A DNA stretch of 64,000 nt from Mrakia gelida (taxonomy: Eukaryota; Basidiomycota; Tremellomycetes; Cystofilobasidiales; Mrakiaceae). Every line of letters begins with the position of its first letter. The stretch's first letter is position 1. The stretch is taken from positions 1,736,001-1,800,000 of the forward strand of contig BRON01000001.1 of NCBI GenBank assembly GCA_024345305.1, given 5' to 3'. The notes under the pieces are model-generated. The model saw nothing but the letters and a program-made list of their open reading frames with translations, made no database searches and was not told where the DNA came from. Positions 37,294 to 48,015 of the stretch are shown piece after piece. Both the position numbers and the translations under genes were made by a program.

Positions 37294-38813
37294 ATGCTCG
37301 CCCTCCTCCCCCTCCTCGCCCTCCTCCTCACCAGCAGCACCCAGGTCGCCGTTCACGCCAGCCCCATCTCCGAAATCATCGACTCCATCGTCCACCCCGA
37401 AGCATGCGAGTTCGCTTTCGGAACTGGCAAAGGGATCTTCACGACCGACTCCCTCATCAGGATCGTCACGTTCGGGGACTCGAGCACGGACTCAGGACGA
37501 GGGTTCAACTTCAGTGGAGGACTTGCGCCGCCTTCGGTGAGTCCAGAAAAACGATGGGGAGAGGAGGGGGATGGTGGGATGGGGGCGAGAAGGGGAGGGA
37601 GGGAGGAAGAAGGAAGACGGAGGTCAACAACGACGAAAGGCGGGGTTGGTTCATTCTGAGACGACGTTCGCTGATTCGTTCGCTTATTGACGCTTTGGGA
37701 CGTCAGTTCTACTATCAACACATGTTCTCCAACGGACCTGTGTACCCTGTGCTTTTGAGTGAGAGGCTGTCGTTGCCTTTGCTCGGTCTTGGTGAATTCG
37801 AACGAACGTCGACGCGTCTCACTTTCTCGAGATCCGTCGTTTCGTCTTTCGATGTATCCCCCTGCTGATCTCGCTTTCTTCGGGGTCTATGAGCTGGAGC
37901 AGCCATCGGAGGAGCCACTTCCAACAACACTCGAGCTCCAGGTCAACTCGAGGGGATCCCAGTCCCCTCCTCCATCGAACAAGTCGACTCCTACCTCGCC
38001 TCGAGCGATGGAGCGAAGAGCAAGCTCGCGAAGACGCTGCACATCATCCTCGTCGGACAGAACAACATTAACGCTAACCCTGCTGCTACTGGAGCTGGTG
38101 AGTCGCTTTCGCGTTCTTCTTTTTCTCTTGCTCTCCTCGTTCGAGTCGAGTCCAACCTCACCTCTTTCGTCGTCTCTCCTTTCACCTCAGACGCCGTCTC
38201 CGACATCACCTACTCGGTCAACAAGCTCATCAAAGCCGGAGCTCAACACATCCTCCTCTACAACTCCCTCGACCTGGGAGTCAACACCCCTTACGTCCTT
38301 TCCGCTCCCACCCTCGCTCCTTTCCTCTCCGCCTGGGCCATCTCGTTCCGAAACGCCATGTTCAAGAACTTCCCTCCTTGGGGAGCGATTGGAGCCAACC
38401 CTTACGTCGCTGTGGTTGATATAATTCCGCTCGCGAACAGTACGTCTCGCCCTCTCTCGCTTTCTCTACCCGCTTCGAAGGAATGAAACGAACGAGCTGA
38501 CCTTCTTTTCGTTCTTCGTTCTCCCCTTCGTCTGCAGTCCTTCTCGACTCGTACGAGCAGTTCGGGTTGGACGAGTCAACCAAGGGAATCCCTTGCGTGA
38601 TTGGAACGACGGTCTGTACTGATGCTGGGGAGAGGCAGTTCTGGGATTCGGTGAGCAGCACATCTCTGTGATCACTCGACGCGTCGACGTCGACCTCACT
38701 TTTGCTGACCCCTTTCGTCTTCTCGTTGCCAGCTCCACCCCACCGCTCGGATCCACTCTCTGTTCGCTGCTGCCGGAGTTGCTACGATGAAGACGAAGGG
38801 GTGGGTTAACTAG
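37294..38813 (+). CDS. Secreted GDSL/SGNH lipase-esterase (CE16-like)
   Basis: MLALLPLLALLLTSSTQVAVHA is a signal peptide. Block I is IVTFGDSSTDSG (GDS nucleophile serine). An aromatic stretch with YQHMFSNGPVYPVLLSERL follows the CE16 pattern (N-G-x-V/x-W). Block III appears as IILVGQNNIN, block V as FWDSLHPTARIHSLFA (catalytic D-x-x-H). Length near 330 residues after splicing, in the range of fungal CE16 acetylesterases. It probably removes acyl groups from plant or cell-wall polysaccharides, or hydrolyses lipids, outside the cell. An intron at about 38650-38732 contains GACGCGTC (38678). Stop TAG at 38811-38813. The junction around 37790-37885 is the least certain. Confidence 0.75.
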
Positions 38814-39100
38814 TCGAGGGGAGGAAGACGAGACGAGACGCGTCCGGTCGTTCGATTTCCCTTTTTGCTCTTTATTCTTTACTTAGTCCTTCCTTAATCG
38901 ATCTGCTTTCTTGCCTGAGAGATGCGGGATGTTAGAGAGCCAGTTGTGAGGGTAGATATCACATGCTAGGGTATAGGTTATAGATACAGCGAGAAGCGAA
39001 ACGAGAACAAAACGAAATGGACGGAGAACGAGTCGCGGGGAGGTTTCGAACGCTCGACGAAGAGGCTGCGGCTCCTTGGAGCCTCCGACGGGCAAAAGGA
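38814..39100. other. Convergent intergenic region
   Basis: About 285 bp between the GDSL esterase 3' end and the 3' end of the leftward SGNH gene. Contains TTTATTCTTTACTTAG, a likely polyadenylation area. Confidence 0.4.
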
Positions 39101-41974
39101 TCAGCCACTGTAAAAGAGAGGGAAGAAACCGAGGCAAAGAAGGAGGAAGGTCAGCGATGTGCTGAGAAAGAACGAGAGCCGGACGAGACGCGGGGAGGAC
39201 AAAACGAACGTGATCAAGCTACTGATCCTGAACTCCGTCCCTTCCAGCATGCAAGTGAGGTTGTGATCCCCTGGAGCGAGTCCTTCTCGTATCGTGCCGA
39301 TGGCTCCAATCGACATCGGCAGATCCCATGATCCGTCCAGTCGCGTCCACTTCGACTGGTCGTTGTCGACCCAACAGCGAACGATTCCCAGATTGAGCTC
39401 GGACGATCGGAGGTACCAGAGCTTGACGTCTCCCTGTGAGAGAGAAATTCAGAGGGATGAAGTCAGCTTGGGTGGTTTGGGAGAAGCAAGGGGCGCGAAG
39501 AAGAGAAGGAGGGACGAGAGCCGATGGTGGAGGACGGAGAGGAGAACAGAACGTACGAGTCCAACGGTGATGGCAAAGGTGACCTCAGCCTTCGGAGAAT
39601 GAGACATGATGTACTGCTTCTTAGGCCTATGGATGAAAGAGGGAGAAGCGAAGGCGCTCAGCTTGAGCCGAACGGAGAAGGCGACGCGACGAGGTCGAGA
39701 TGAAGGATGAGGACTCACGAAGACTGCCACTCGTACCACCCATCTCCCCCTCCGTGGTGTGTCACTCCCTTCTCGTCGATCCGATTCCCCTTGGTTGTCG
39801 AGAGGATGGTGAGCTTCTCTCGAGTTCCGCTTATCGACTTGCACCGAGGGAGGGACGCAGGGACGAATTTCGAAGGGTCGAACGCGTCGAGGAGAGCCAA
39901 CTGGAGAGTAAAAGAGTGTAGAAGACATGGTTAGTTTCGAAGGCGAAGGTAGGGATCTAAACGAAGCACGATGAAGGACAAAAGCACATCGAAGGGACGA
40001 GGGAAACGCGTCAACTCACCCTGGGGACGATCTCTAGCTCCTCGTTTTTCGATCCCCAGCTCGTCTCGGTCAAGAAGCTCCGATCCGAGTTCCAGTGCTC
40101 GTGCTCCTTCTTCGTCCGAGGCCGCGATGGCACGTAAACTCCCTCGACCTCCTCGTCGACGACTCCAATCCTCGGGACGGCGAGTCTCTCCAAAGCGACG
40201 TCCTTCTCGGTGTTGTGAGCTTCGACGAAGAGGATCTGCTGCCAGAAGTGATACTTGAGGATGTTGGCGGCGGCAAGGTGTCCTCGAAGGTCGGGATGGC
40301 GAGGATCAACGACTCCGTCTGGGTGAGGGAGACGTCCGAAGAAGTCTGGGACTCGAGAGGGATGGAGGAGAAGTTCGGGGAGGAGAGGGTTTCGGAGGGA
40401 GAGGGAGGGGATGTCGAGGAACCGAGATGTATCGAGCTAGAGAAGAAGGACGAAGACGAGAGTAAGTTCGAGGAAACATCGCAATGAGAGGAAACAGGGC
40501 CCGCCTCACTTGATTGCTTCCCGCGTTTGTTTGAGGGAGCCAGCCCGTGGTCGTGAAGAACTCCATGGTTGCAATAGCTGGCGCCGAGGGTAGAGTGAGA
40601 AGGGCTCGAAGGAGATGGTCGTAGGAGCGATGGAAGTCGTCGTCGCGGAGATCGTTGACAGCGAGATCGACACTGCAAAGTGAAACGATACGAGGACGCG
40701 TCAGTTGGAAGCGATCCAAACGTCGCAGGATCGACGACTCACATGACGAGATCGATATCAGCTGGAATGTGCTCAAGGAAGCAGTTCGCGAAGTAGCTGA
40801 GAGGGAGGACGCGGAGACAGCGTCAGCAATCGATCAAGCTCGCGTCGAAGCGACAAAGGATCTGCGACTCACGATGATCCGAACGCTCCGAGCCCTCTAA
40901 AGTGGGAGGCAGTGTGTACCGGTTAGCTCTGAACCCAGTGAGTCGGTATTGGGCTCTGTAACTCACACTGGGAAGTAGGAATGAGTCGCGTCCGGGAACG
41001 TCTCCTCAAACCAATCAAAGAAGAGCCGGTGAAACGTGTAGACATCCGAGGTTTCGTCCGGCATGTTGTGTCCGGCGGTGACTACGAGCAAGTGAAGAAA
41101 GAAGCCATCAGCTCCACCTGGGAAGGAGCAGAGAAATAGACGGAACGAACTCGAGCCTCCCAGCACGGCGACTTTGATCGGTTCTCCTGCTAAAGCGCGC
41201 CGTAATATGCGACGAAGACGATGATTCGTTCCCGAGTAGGATACGGATTTCTATAAAAGGCGAGGAAGAGCAGAACCCGTCAGCGTTGATCTCTCGACGC
41301 GTCGTCCCCCTCGCTGCTCGGCAGAGTTCGAGAGCGACAACCGCAACGAGGCACACCAAGATCGATCGAGGCGGGGAAGTTAAAGCTCACATCAAAAAAG
41401 GACTGCCTGAAAATCATCCGAGTCGAGAAAGGAAGGGAAGGCGAAGGTCAGCTCGATTCGTTTGAACCTCTCATGAGCTCGACAAGACGTCCCTTCTCTG
41501 CCAGCTTCCTTCGCATTCCATGCGGCTGCATTGCCAGCTCAAGTGTAAATCCAGCTGATCTCGAGCTCGACGAGGTTCTCGTAAGCTGTTCTGCGAGCGG
41601 GAAGGGGAGGAGATCTGTTCTCTCGAGCTCCCAAACCTTGTCCTTCTTCGAGCTCAGATTCTTCCCTCCCTCCCTTCCTCCCTCCCTCCTTCCCGTCCTT
41701 CCTCGTTCCTTCCCTTCCTTCACTTCTCGACGGCCAAACAGACAGTGTAGCAGGAACGAACGACTCACCCAAACACATCCACGATATCCTCCATCTTCGC
41801 GTCTCTGATCATCTCGCGCTCCCCCTTCCTGACCAGAACATCTCCTCCTCCTACCTTCATCCCTCCCTCCCTCGAAGCGTCGTTGTAATAGACCCGATTC
41901 GACGACAGTCCGATCACGAAAGCCCCGATGACTGCCAAGATAGTCGGCAGAGGACCTCCTCGTACCCATCGCAT
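39101..41974 (-). CDS. Type II membrane SGNH-hydrolase-fold protein
   Basis: Start ATG at 41974: MRWVRGGPLPTILAVIGAFV opens a signal anchor (to about residue 25). Downstream exons give PIKVAVLGGSVTAGHNMPDE, which looks like SGNH block I (GGS in place of GDS, split by an intron after the serine). Then FFDWFEETFPDATHSYFP, LGAFGSSYFANCFLEHIPAD and IDLVIVDLAVNDLRDDDF, where VND matches block III (the Asn of SGNH). The C-terminal half is beta-rich: PKKQYIMSHSPKAEVTFAIT, RCWVDNDQSKWTRLDGSWDL and PGDHNLTCMLEGTEF. A TM anchor plus SGNH plus beta domain suits a Golgi or plasma-membrane glycan esterase. The stop at 39101 follows the last splice closely, so the extreme C-terminus is tentative. Confidence 0.6.
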
Positions 41975-42327
41975 GCTGCTGAGAGGAGGAGGGAGGGAGG
42001 AGGAGGGGAAGGGAAGGAGGGGAAGGGAGGAGGAGGTTGAGCTCGAACTTAAAAGTCGGCCTCGACGTCGAGACGATTGGACTTCGCAAACACGAGACGA
42101 CGGGTTACACCTGTGCTCCCGATCCGGGGATCGCGCGTGAAGGCAGGCATACTATAGCAGAATCAGTCTACCAGGATTGTTACGGTCTCTGGTTTCGATA
42201 CGGTAGGACAAAGGAAACAGACGCGTCCGAGAAAAGAGAACGAGAGAGGGGACAGCATCAAGAGGGAAGGAGAGGAGATGTGACGAGGACGAAGAAGAAG
42301 ACAACCATAGCTGTGTATATGTATGTA
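41975..42327. other. Intergenic region (same-strand tandem genes)
   Basis: About 350 bp: 3' UTR of the DOMON gene and promoter of the SGNH gene, both read leftward. Purine-rich on the plus strand, hence CT-rich leader on the minus strand. GACGCGTC at about 42220. Confidence 0.4.
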
Positions 42328-44879
42328 CTAGGAGTTGGCGGGAGGACTCGCTCTCTCGCGAAGACTGTACTCCTCCTTGACGTCCTTCTCGCGTTGGACC
42401 TGAGTCGCCCGAGGATCGAACTGTCGAGGCAGAAGAGCGAGACCACCGAGGTAGACGAGAGCGAAGATCTGATGAGACGGAGGAAGGGGTCAATGAGCTT
42501 CGATGATGTCGACGAAAGAAAAGAGAAGAAAAGACGTCGACGTACTCCGAGCAAGATTTCCCACGCGATTTTGACGCCCTTTGAGACGGCGCCTAGGCCT
42601 GACCACTCTTCCCACTCGTCTGAGAACAGGACACGATTGAAATCTAGTCAGGACTACTCGAGAGGGAGGGAGAAGTCGCAGGAAAAAAGCTCACCAAATC
42701 CCAACCAACACGTCGCCCAACCCACAGCGAGAATTGCGATTCCGAGGAGGGGATGGAGTAGGTTCTGGAGAGACTTCCCCTTGTAGACGGGCTTTGAGTG
42801 ATGCGAGGCGGGACTCCAGTGTATCTGAAGGGAAACGAAGGATGAAGAAGAGGAGGGAGGTAAGTCGGCGCGTCGACGGAGGGAAGAACAGCGACGTGAA
42901 GACGAAAACGTACGACTGATCCGAAGATGATCTGAAGGAACAGGAGAAGAAGGAGAACGAGCCCCATCCTTCGATGATCGGAGAAGAAGTGGTCGGCTTC
43001 GGGTCCAAAGGTGAGGTTGGTGGACTGAGAAAAGGAGAGAAGGTCGAAGAGTCAGCGTCGAGTTCGAAAAGGGACGCGTCGAGGGGCGAGAGGAAGACGA
43101 ACGTGAATCCCAAGTCCAAAGGCGATAGTGATGAAGGGAAGGGAGAGAACGACGTGTACGAGCCAGTGAGCGACGATCCATCGAGGCCAGAAGGTTCGAA
43201 GGAGACGGGCAAGGACCTGAGGGATGAGGACGGTAGTGGTCAGATTCGAGCACCCACCTCCTCTCCTGGGGCGTTACAGCCTCGACTCACTACTCCAAGA
43301 GGGATCTGCGGAGCCATCGATCCGAAACTGAGAGTCAGCTCGTCGCGTTCATTCTCAAAAGCCCGTCGTCGTAGGATCCTTGGGACTCACGAAGATCATC
43401 GTTCCAAGTCCACCAAAGGTCGCGTGAGCGATGAGGACTCTCTGAAGTTCCGTGTAGGGCTGCGACAAGACCTGAGTTGTTTGAGAAGTCGCTGAAGTTG
43501 CCCTCAACGAGCAACGTCAGCTCGACGTTCTCATCTGGACGCGTCGCTCAAATCAATCTCGAACTCACGAGAAGCCGTTCCCGGTGTGGTCGAAGTCGGA
43601 GTACTCCCATCGAGAGACTTGGTAAGATCCAGAGACCCAGTCCCAGAATCTCTGTGCTGAACCAGATTCGCTGAGGCGGAAGAAGATCCAGGGTTCGTCG
43701 CGCTCTGCTCGAGGCGAAAAGATGGGACGCGGATGTCAGCCTCGTTGCTCTCCTTCGGAAAGACGAACCTGCGAGCTCAACCGAGGAATCGTCACTCACG
43801 TACGCCCAGATGATAGGAACTACGGCCGCAGCCGAGGTGTCGACCACCGAGAAGCTGATCGTCGAGTTCGACGAGCTAACCAGAGATTGACCGCCGTCGA
43901 GCGTCGCGACCGAGGAGGGAGAGGAAAGGATGCTGGGTTGGACGTGAGAGCTGGAAGATCGTTGGGAGAGAGTGATCGAAGAGTCGGAGTTGGGCCACTG
44001 GAGGAGAGAAGAAGGGGGACAGGAAAGAGAAATGGACGCAAGTCGGACGTGGTCTTGGCTTCGAGTTCGAAAGAGGAGCGGAGAACAAGACGTACAGCGA
44101 TGACCACTGCGTAAAGAGAGCGAAAATCACATGATCGGTTTCGTCTGTCAGTCCGTCGAGTTGAGATAGAAGCAGGAGACACGAGCTCGTTTTGTTCGTC
44201 GGCGCGTCGAAACAGCCCGTCTGCTTCTCGATCACGACTCCTCCCTCCTCTTCATCCTCCATCCGAGAGAAACGAAGCGAGCGGAAGCACTGCTCACTAG
44301 GAGAGTTCGCCATCGTCGTCCCAAACCTGACCGTAGCAAAGAACAGCAACGAAAGTCAGCTCAAAGCTCAGCTCCGCCTCCTGTCGTTTCCTCTGCCTCG
44401 CCTCGCCTCGCTCCAACCTCTCGCACTCACCCTATCGCGATCCATCCAAAGCCAGGATCAGACTGTTGACTCGCAGGAGGTCGAGAAAGGGTGTCTGACA
44501 ATTGAAACGGGAAGAGGACAAACCAGATCAGCTTCGTTTCCCTCGTTGCCCTCGCCCTGCCCATCTCCTCCCCGAGTCGACTCGCTCATCTCCCTCGTTG
44601 CGAGACGAGAAGGAAGGTGGAGAGACTCACAGGTGACTTTGGAAGAGGTCTTGACAGCTGAGACGCATACCAGCTGAGCGAGTCGAAGCAAAGAAGGAAG
44701 GAAAGAAGAGAAGGGACAGGTGGGCTGTGTGAGTCTCGGATGAGGAACAGAGGCGAAGGTTGAGCGCGACGTTGAGCGTTTGAAGGACTTACAGAGGAGC
44801 AGAAAGTGTCTCCAGTAGTCTGAGCTGCTGCCAGAGATACGAGGGCAAAGAGGGATGCGATGGAGAAGAGGAGTTGCAT
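42328..44879 (-). CDS. DOMON (CDH-cytochrome-like) plus cytochrome b561 membrane protein
   Basis: Start ATG at 44879: MQLLFSIASLFALVSLAAAQ is a signal peptide. The lumenal or extracellular domain has GFGWIAIGFGTTMANSPMVI and WPNSDSSITLSQRSSSSHVQ, the DOMON pattern of cellobiose-dehydrogenase cytochrome domains (Met/His heme ligands). After a Ser/Thr-rich linker come several TM helices of the b561/ferric-reductase type: LIAHATFGGLGTMIFVSFGS, LGLVLLLLLFLQIIFGSVV, HPLLGIAILAVGWATCWLGF, then IFALVYLGGLALLPRQFD. About 450 residues, stop TAG at 42328. Such fusions (AIR12/Frrs1-like in animals and plants) carry electrons across membranes. Here the role is probably plasma-membrane or secretory redox. 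The family call is firm, the donor and acceptor unknown. Confidence 0.7.
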
Positions 44880-45829
44880 CGAGATGGGAGCGAGGCGAGG
44901 AGATGGTGGAGGGTGGGAGGAAGAGGGCGAGCTCGGTCAGGTCGGCTGAAACGCGGAATCGAAGGGAGCTGATTTGAAGGTTCAGTTTATTTTTCTTTCG
45001 GTGTCGATAGTTTTGGATGTGGGTGACCTACCAGCGGCGTCTGCTTTTGTTCTGGGGTGGTCTGAAGCGTCGCGAGGGTCTGGAAGAGGGAAGGGGGTAA
45101 AAACGGAGGTGAAACAAGTCGACGCGCCACTTCGTTTTGGCCGCTTCGGCCCTGCAGGCTCCTTTCAAGCTCTTCGGATGTCAAAAGGTAGGTAGCGCAT
45201 GCTGACCCATGAGAGAGAGTCGAGAATCTGACTCCTCTGCCAAAACTCAACCGGCAGGGGCGACGCGTCTCCTCTTCCGGACCTTTCTTCGTTCGCCTCG
45301 GAGCTCTCTTCACCCTCTTCCGCCTGAGCTCGAGCACCAAGCGACGCCTCAGACTATGCTCCTGAAGCCTGTCGGATTAAGCACAACTCTAACTACCCTC
45401 CACAGTTTTGAACCAGCAACAAACCAGCATCAACGCGTCTTCACCGCTCTCTCACCCGCCCCTCAGTTCCAAAAGTCGAATCGACCTCACCCAGGTCAAG
45501 GAAAAGTACAGAGTAGTGTCGCGACTCAATTTGGGCCATTCTCGGAGTCTACGAAGGGAGGAGCACGTCGATGAACGCCCCGCGACGCGTCTTTCCCCAT
45601 CTCCCTCTCTTCGATTATCTTAGATCACTTCATCGTCTTCACTATGGTCAAGCCAAATTACCCATGAGTCCCCTGACTCGGTTTGGCAGCCTCAAGCGGC
45701 CTACGGAGCTCTCAGCGAGTCAATGAATGATCTCGTCCTCCAACTTGAGTACACCTCCTCTCCCCTCCCACTCAAATTGACTAGCCCTGCGTACTCGACG
45801 TTGGCCACGGCGATTATGGATAACCTCTC
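44880..45829. other. Unexplained intergenic stretch before the tRNA
   Basis: About 950 bp. The first 100 bp are the promoter/5' UTR of the DOMON gene. From 45000 to 45600 there are short open stretches on both strands, one reading SKSRIDLTQVKEKYRVVSRL on the plus strand near 45475. None has a start, splice context or family match I recognise. Three ACGCGT palindromes occur (about 45264, 45434, 45583). Confidence 0.35.
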
Positions 45830-45989
45830 TCCTGGGTAACTCAGTTGGTAGAGTGTCAGACTGTTATAAGGAAGTTTAGTAAGCCTTCGTCTCAAAAGTG
45901 GTTAATCACCGTCTTCGTTTCGAACGGCGAGCTTGACTGACCTATATTGGTCCATCTGGAAGTCCATGGTTCGAACCCATGTCTAGGAG
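45830..45989 (+). tRNA. tRNA-Asn (GTT) with an 87-nt intron
   Basis: The acceptor strand TCCTGGG (45830-45836) pairs with TCTAGGA (45982-45988), with two G-T wobbles. D stem ACTC/GAGT encloses AGTTGGTA (box A). Anticodon stem TCAGA pairs with TCTGG after the intron, loop CTGTTA, anticodon GTT at 45863-45865. T arm CATGG-TTCGAAC-CCATG gives a perfect box B. The intron would run 45867-45953, starting one base 3' of the anticodon as in all eukaryotic nuclear tRNA introns. It contains GAAC, able to pair with the anticodon. A T4 run follows seven bases after the end. Introns in tRNA-Asn and this length are unusual, so the intron bounds need a check. Confidence 0.65.
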
Positions 45990-45995
45990 CATTCC

Positions 45996-45999
45996 TTTT
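45996..45999 (+). terminator. RNA polymerase III terminator (T4)
   Basis: TTTT begins six bases after the discriminator base of the tRNA, the usual position for Pol III termination. It supports transcription of the tRNA gene. Confidence 0.6.
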
Positions 46000-46135
46000 G
46001 CCACTCCACAGAGCGAGATGTGTCTTTGCTTTTGGGTTCAGCGTTGCGACGAGACAAGGCGAGAGACAGACGCGGACGTTGGGCCCCTTCTTTTGTTGTC
46101 AAGAAGATGGAGTCAGACCTCGTTCGAGGCGAGAT

Positions 46136-46330
46136 TACACAGCGCCCGGAAAAGGACGTCGTGGCGACGTCCCCACGACTGAGTCTAGAGAAGTCGGAGA
46201 CAGCAAGTCGTGAGACGTCGTCCTGACTTCAAAAAGACGCGACGTCGAGGGGACGTCGGAGCTTGACGTCTCTGACTTCGTCGGAGAAAGTCAGATGAAG
46301 TCAAGAGACGTCCTCGAGTCGAATCAAAAC
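46136..46330 (+). repeat. Left inverted-repeat arm, GACGTC-rich
   Basis: The arm begins TACACAGCGCCCGGA, then three bases, then GGACGTCG. The reverse complement of the same order is found at 47985-48015. The next 180 bp are packed with GACGTC/ACGTC words and variants of AAGTCAGATGAAGTC. No protein frame fits. It looks like the terminal and subterminal part of a DNA transposon or MITE. Confidence 0.55.
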
Positions 46331-46470
46331 TTGCTCGGCCGATGGGGGTTGTTAGAAACTTTGTATTGATTTTGCCGTTACTTTTGAACCCAATCCTCGC
46401 TCTCCCTTCCTCGCTCCCGACGCGAAACGAAAATATAATGAAAGCAACATCGCATCTGCTACCGTACTAG

Positions 46471-47574
46471 CTAGTTCCCTTCCACCACTCCCTGACCAAA
46501 GACGGGCTGATCTGTAATCTGCACGAAGGAAGAGAGGAAAGAAGAAGGTCAGCATCGGCGAAGGGACGAGGGACGATTGCTGAGGGAGAGGACGTACGAT
46601 AAGAGAGAGGAGAGAGAGAGAGCTGAAGCGGCGAGATCCCCGTTGGCTGTAGAGATGTCGAAAGAGCACCAGACGCAGAGGGTCGAAGAGAAGACACAAG
46701 CGAGCAAGAGCAAACAGCGGCGAAGAAGCAAGATGTCGACTGAGAGGGTGTCGTCAAGAGGTCGAGAAGAACGAGAGGTCGAGAAGAACGCTGAAGCCAG
46801 CAGAGCAGAGACGAGAACCATAGAGTTGCCGGATAGAAGTCGAGTCGAGATAATATTGAAGATTGCTATCAAATGCAAGGTAAGAAGGCCATCGTGAAGG
46901 GAGGGGAAGAAGGGCAAGGGAGATGTGACGAGACGAACCTCAGCGAAGAGAACTGCTCGTTTGGCTCTGTTCCAGTCTTTGAAAAGGAATAAAAAGATGT
47001 GGGTCAGCTAGGGACGCCATCTACAGGGAGCCCTCATACGGCTCATCAGAGCTCTGACTCCCCTCCCAAGCGGCCAGCAGAACGAAACAACAACACCTCA
47101 CTTCCTCTCCTCCCTCCCTCCTTCCTCCTGCCCCTCCCCTGCCCTTCTCGCCTCGTACCTCCACCATCCAGAGCAGAAAGTGGAAACTCGGCGTACCCTG
47201 GTCGATCGCGAGCTCCTGTGAATGCCAGCAAGAGAGTCCAGCGGAGCTATCCATCCAGTACGATCTTGGAAGAGGAGGGAGGAACCGAGGAACGGGTGCT
47301 CTTGGGAGTTGTTTTGCTGCTACCGTCGCGAGACGAGACTAAAAGTCTGTAACACCAAGGAAGATAAAAGGAGTCAGCTCCGAGGTCACAAAGAGTGCAG
47401 AGTCTGGTGAAAAGAGAACGTTGAGAAAAGAAGAACGAGGACCGATCTCGAAGGAGGGAAGGAGTTCCCTCTTCTCGCCATCCATCCATCCCCCCTTCTC
47501 CTCGCCATCCATCCCCAAAGCGGCCGATAAGGGGAGAGGTGGAACAATACAGAGCTCACCGAGATAGTCATCAT
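46471..47574 (-). CDS. Small four-TM membrane protein (unrecognised)
   Basis: Last exons read RWTLLLAFTGARDRPDWNRA, then KRAVLFAEV, IFNIISTRLLSGNSMVLVSA, LLASAFFSTS, LLLRRCLLLLACVFSSTLCV, and finally ITDQPVFGQGVVEGN with stop TAG at 46471. They join in phase over introns with normal signals. Hydrophobic segments alternate with short basic loops. I do not recognise the family, though WTLLL...RAKRAVLFAEV resembles small fungal membrane proteins. The first exon is uncertain: MMTIS at 47574 precedes a donor, and the next intron would be about 300 nt. The gene lies between two inverted GACGTC-rich arms. Confidence 0.4.
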
Positions 47575-47844
47575 CTTGAAAAGAGCGAGATTGAAGAAGG
47601 GGGGTGAGAGGAGGATGAGTGTTGAGGTGGAAGGGACGAGTCTGCTCGAAATCGAACGAGAAGTGCTGGAGGAGAGATGGTCGAAGAGCCTGACGACCTT
47701 CGCTTCTACCGCGACAGTTTTTTTTTCTGCGATCTTTCGACTTCTCCAGGGCGAACCCAAAGATGTCCGAACTCTAGATCCAGGCTTCTGACTGCTGAAA
47801 ATCTTCATTCATCGAAGGCAGAAGGGACCGAAACAGCTCCCTCT

Positions 47845-48015
47845 CTCTCGACGTCGCGCGACTTCGTCGGCTGGGGAGGACGCGGGGAGCCCTCCTCCGT
47901 TTACGTCCTCAGCCTTCATCAGGATTTTTCTGACAAAGGAATCGACGCAAAAGAGGCACGAAGTCAGACGAAGTCAAGTTGACGTCTCCCGACGTCCAGC
48001 TCCGGGCGCTGTGTA
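47845..48015 (-). repeat. Right inverted-repeat arm, GACGTC-rich
   Basis: On the minus strand it starts TACACAGCGCCCGGA, three bases, GGACGTCG, then GACGTC, matching the left arm at 46136 over roughly 35 bases. A copy of AAGTCAGACGAAGTCAAG occurs at about 47970. Together with the left arm it delimits 46136-48015, which contains the small membrane-protein gene. Confidence 0.55.

Noticed and set aside
36495..37868. Continuous 457-codon open stretch
   Set aside because: It crosses a clear signal-peptide start and several intron signals of two separate genes. Only short parts of it are likely exons; the whole is an artefact of a stop-poor GC-rich frame.
45840..45900. tRNA with anticodon TAT or TTA
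   Set aside because: These choices put T33 or the anticodon stem out of register. Only GTT places C32-T33 before and A37 after the anticodon, with a five-pair stem after intron removal.
47470..47520. CATCCATCC/CTCGCCATC short direct repeats
   Set aside because: Only two or three short units, within an intron-like stretch; too small to call a repeat element.
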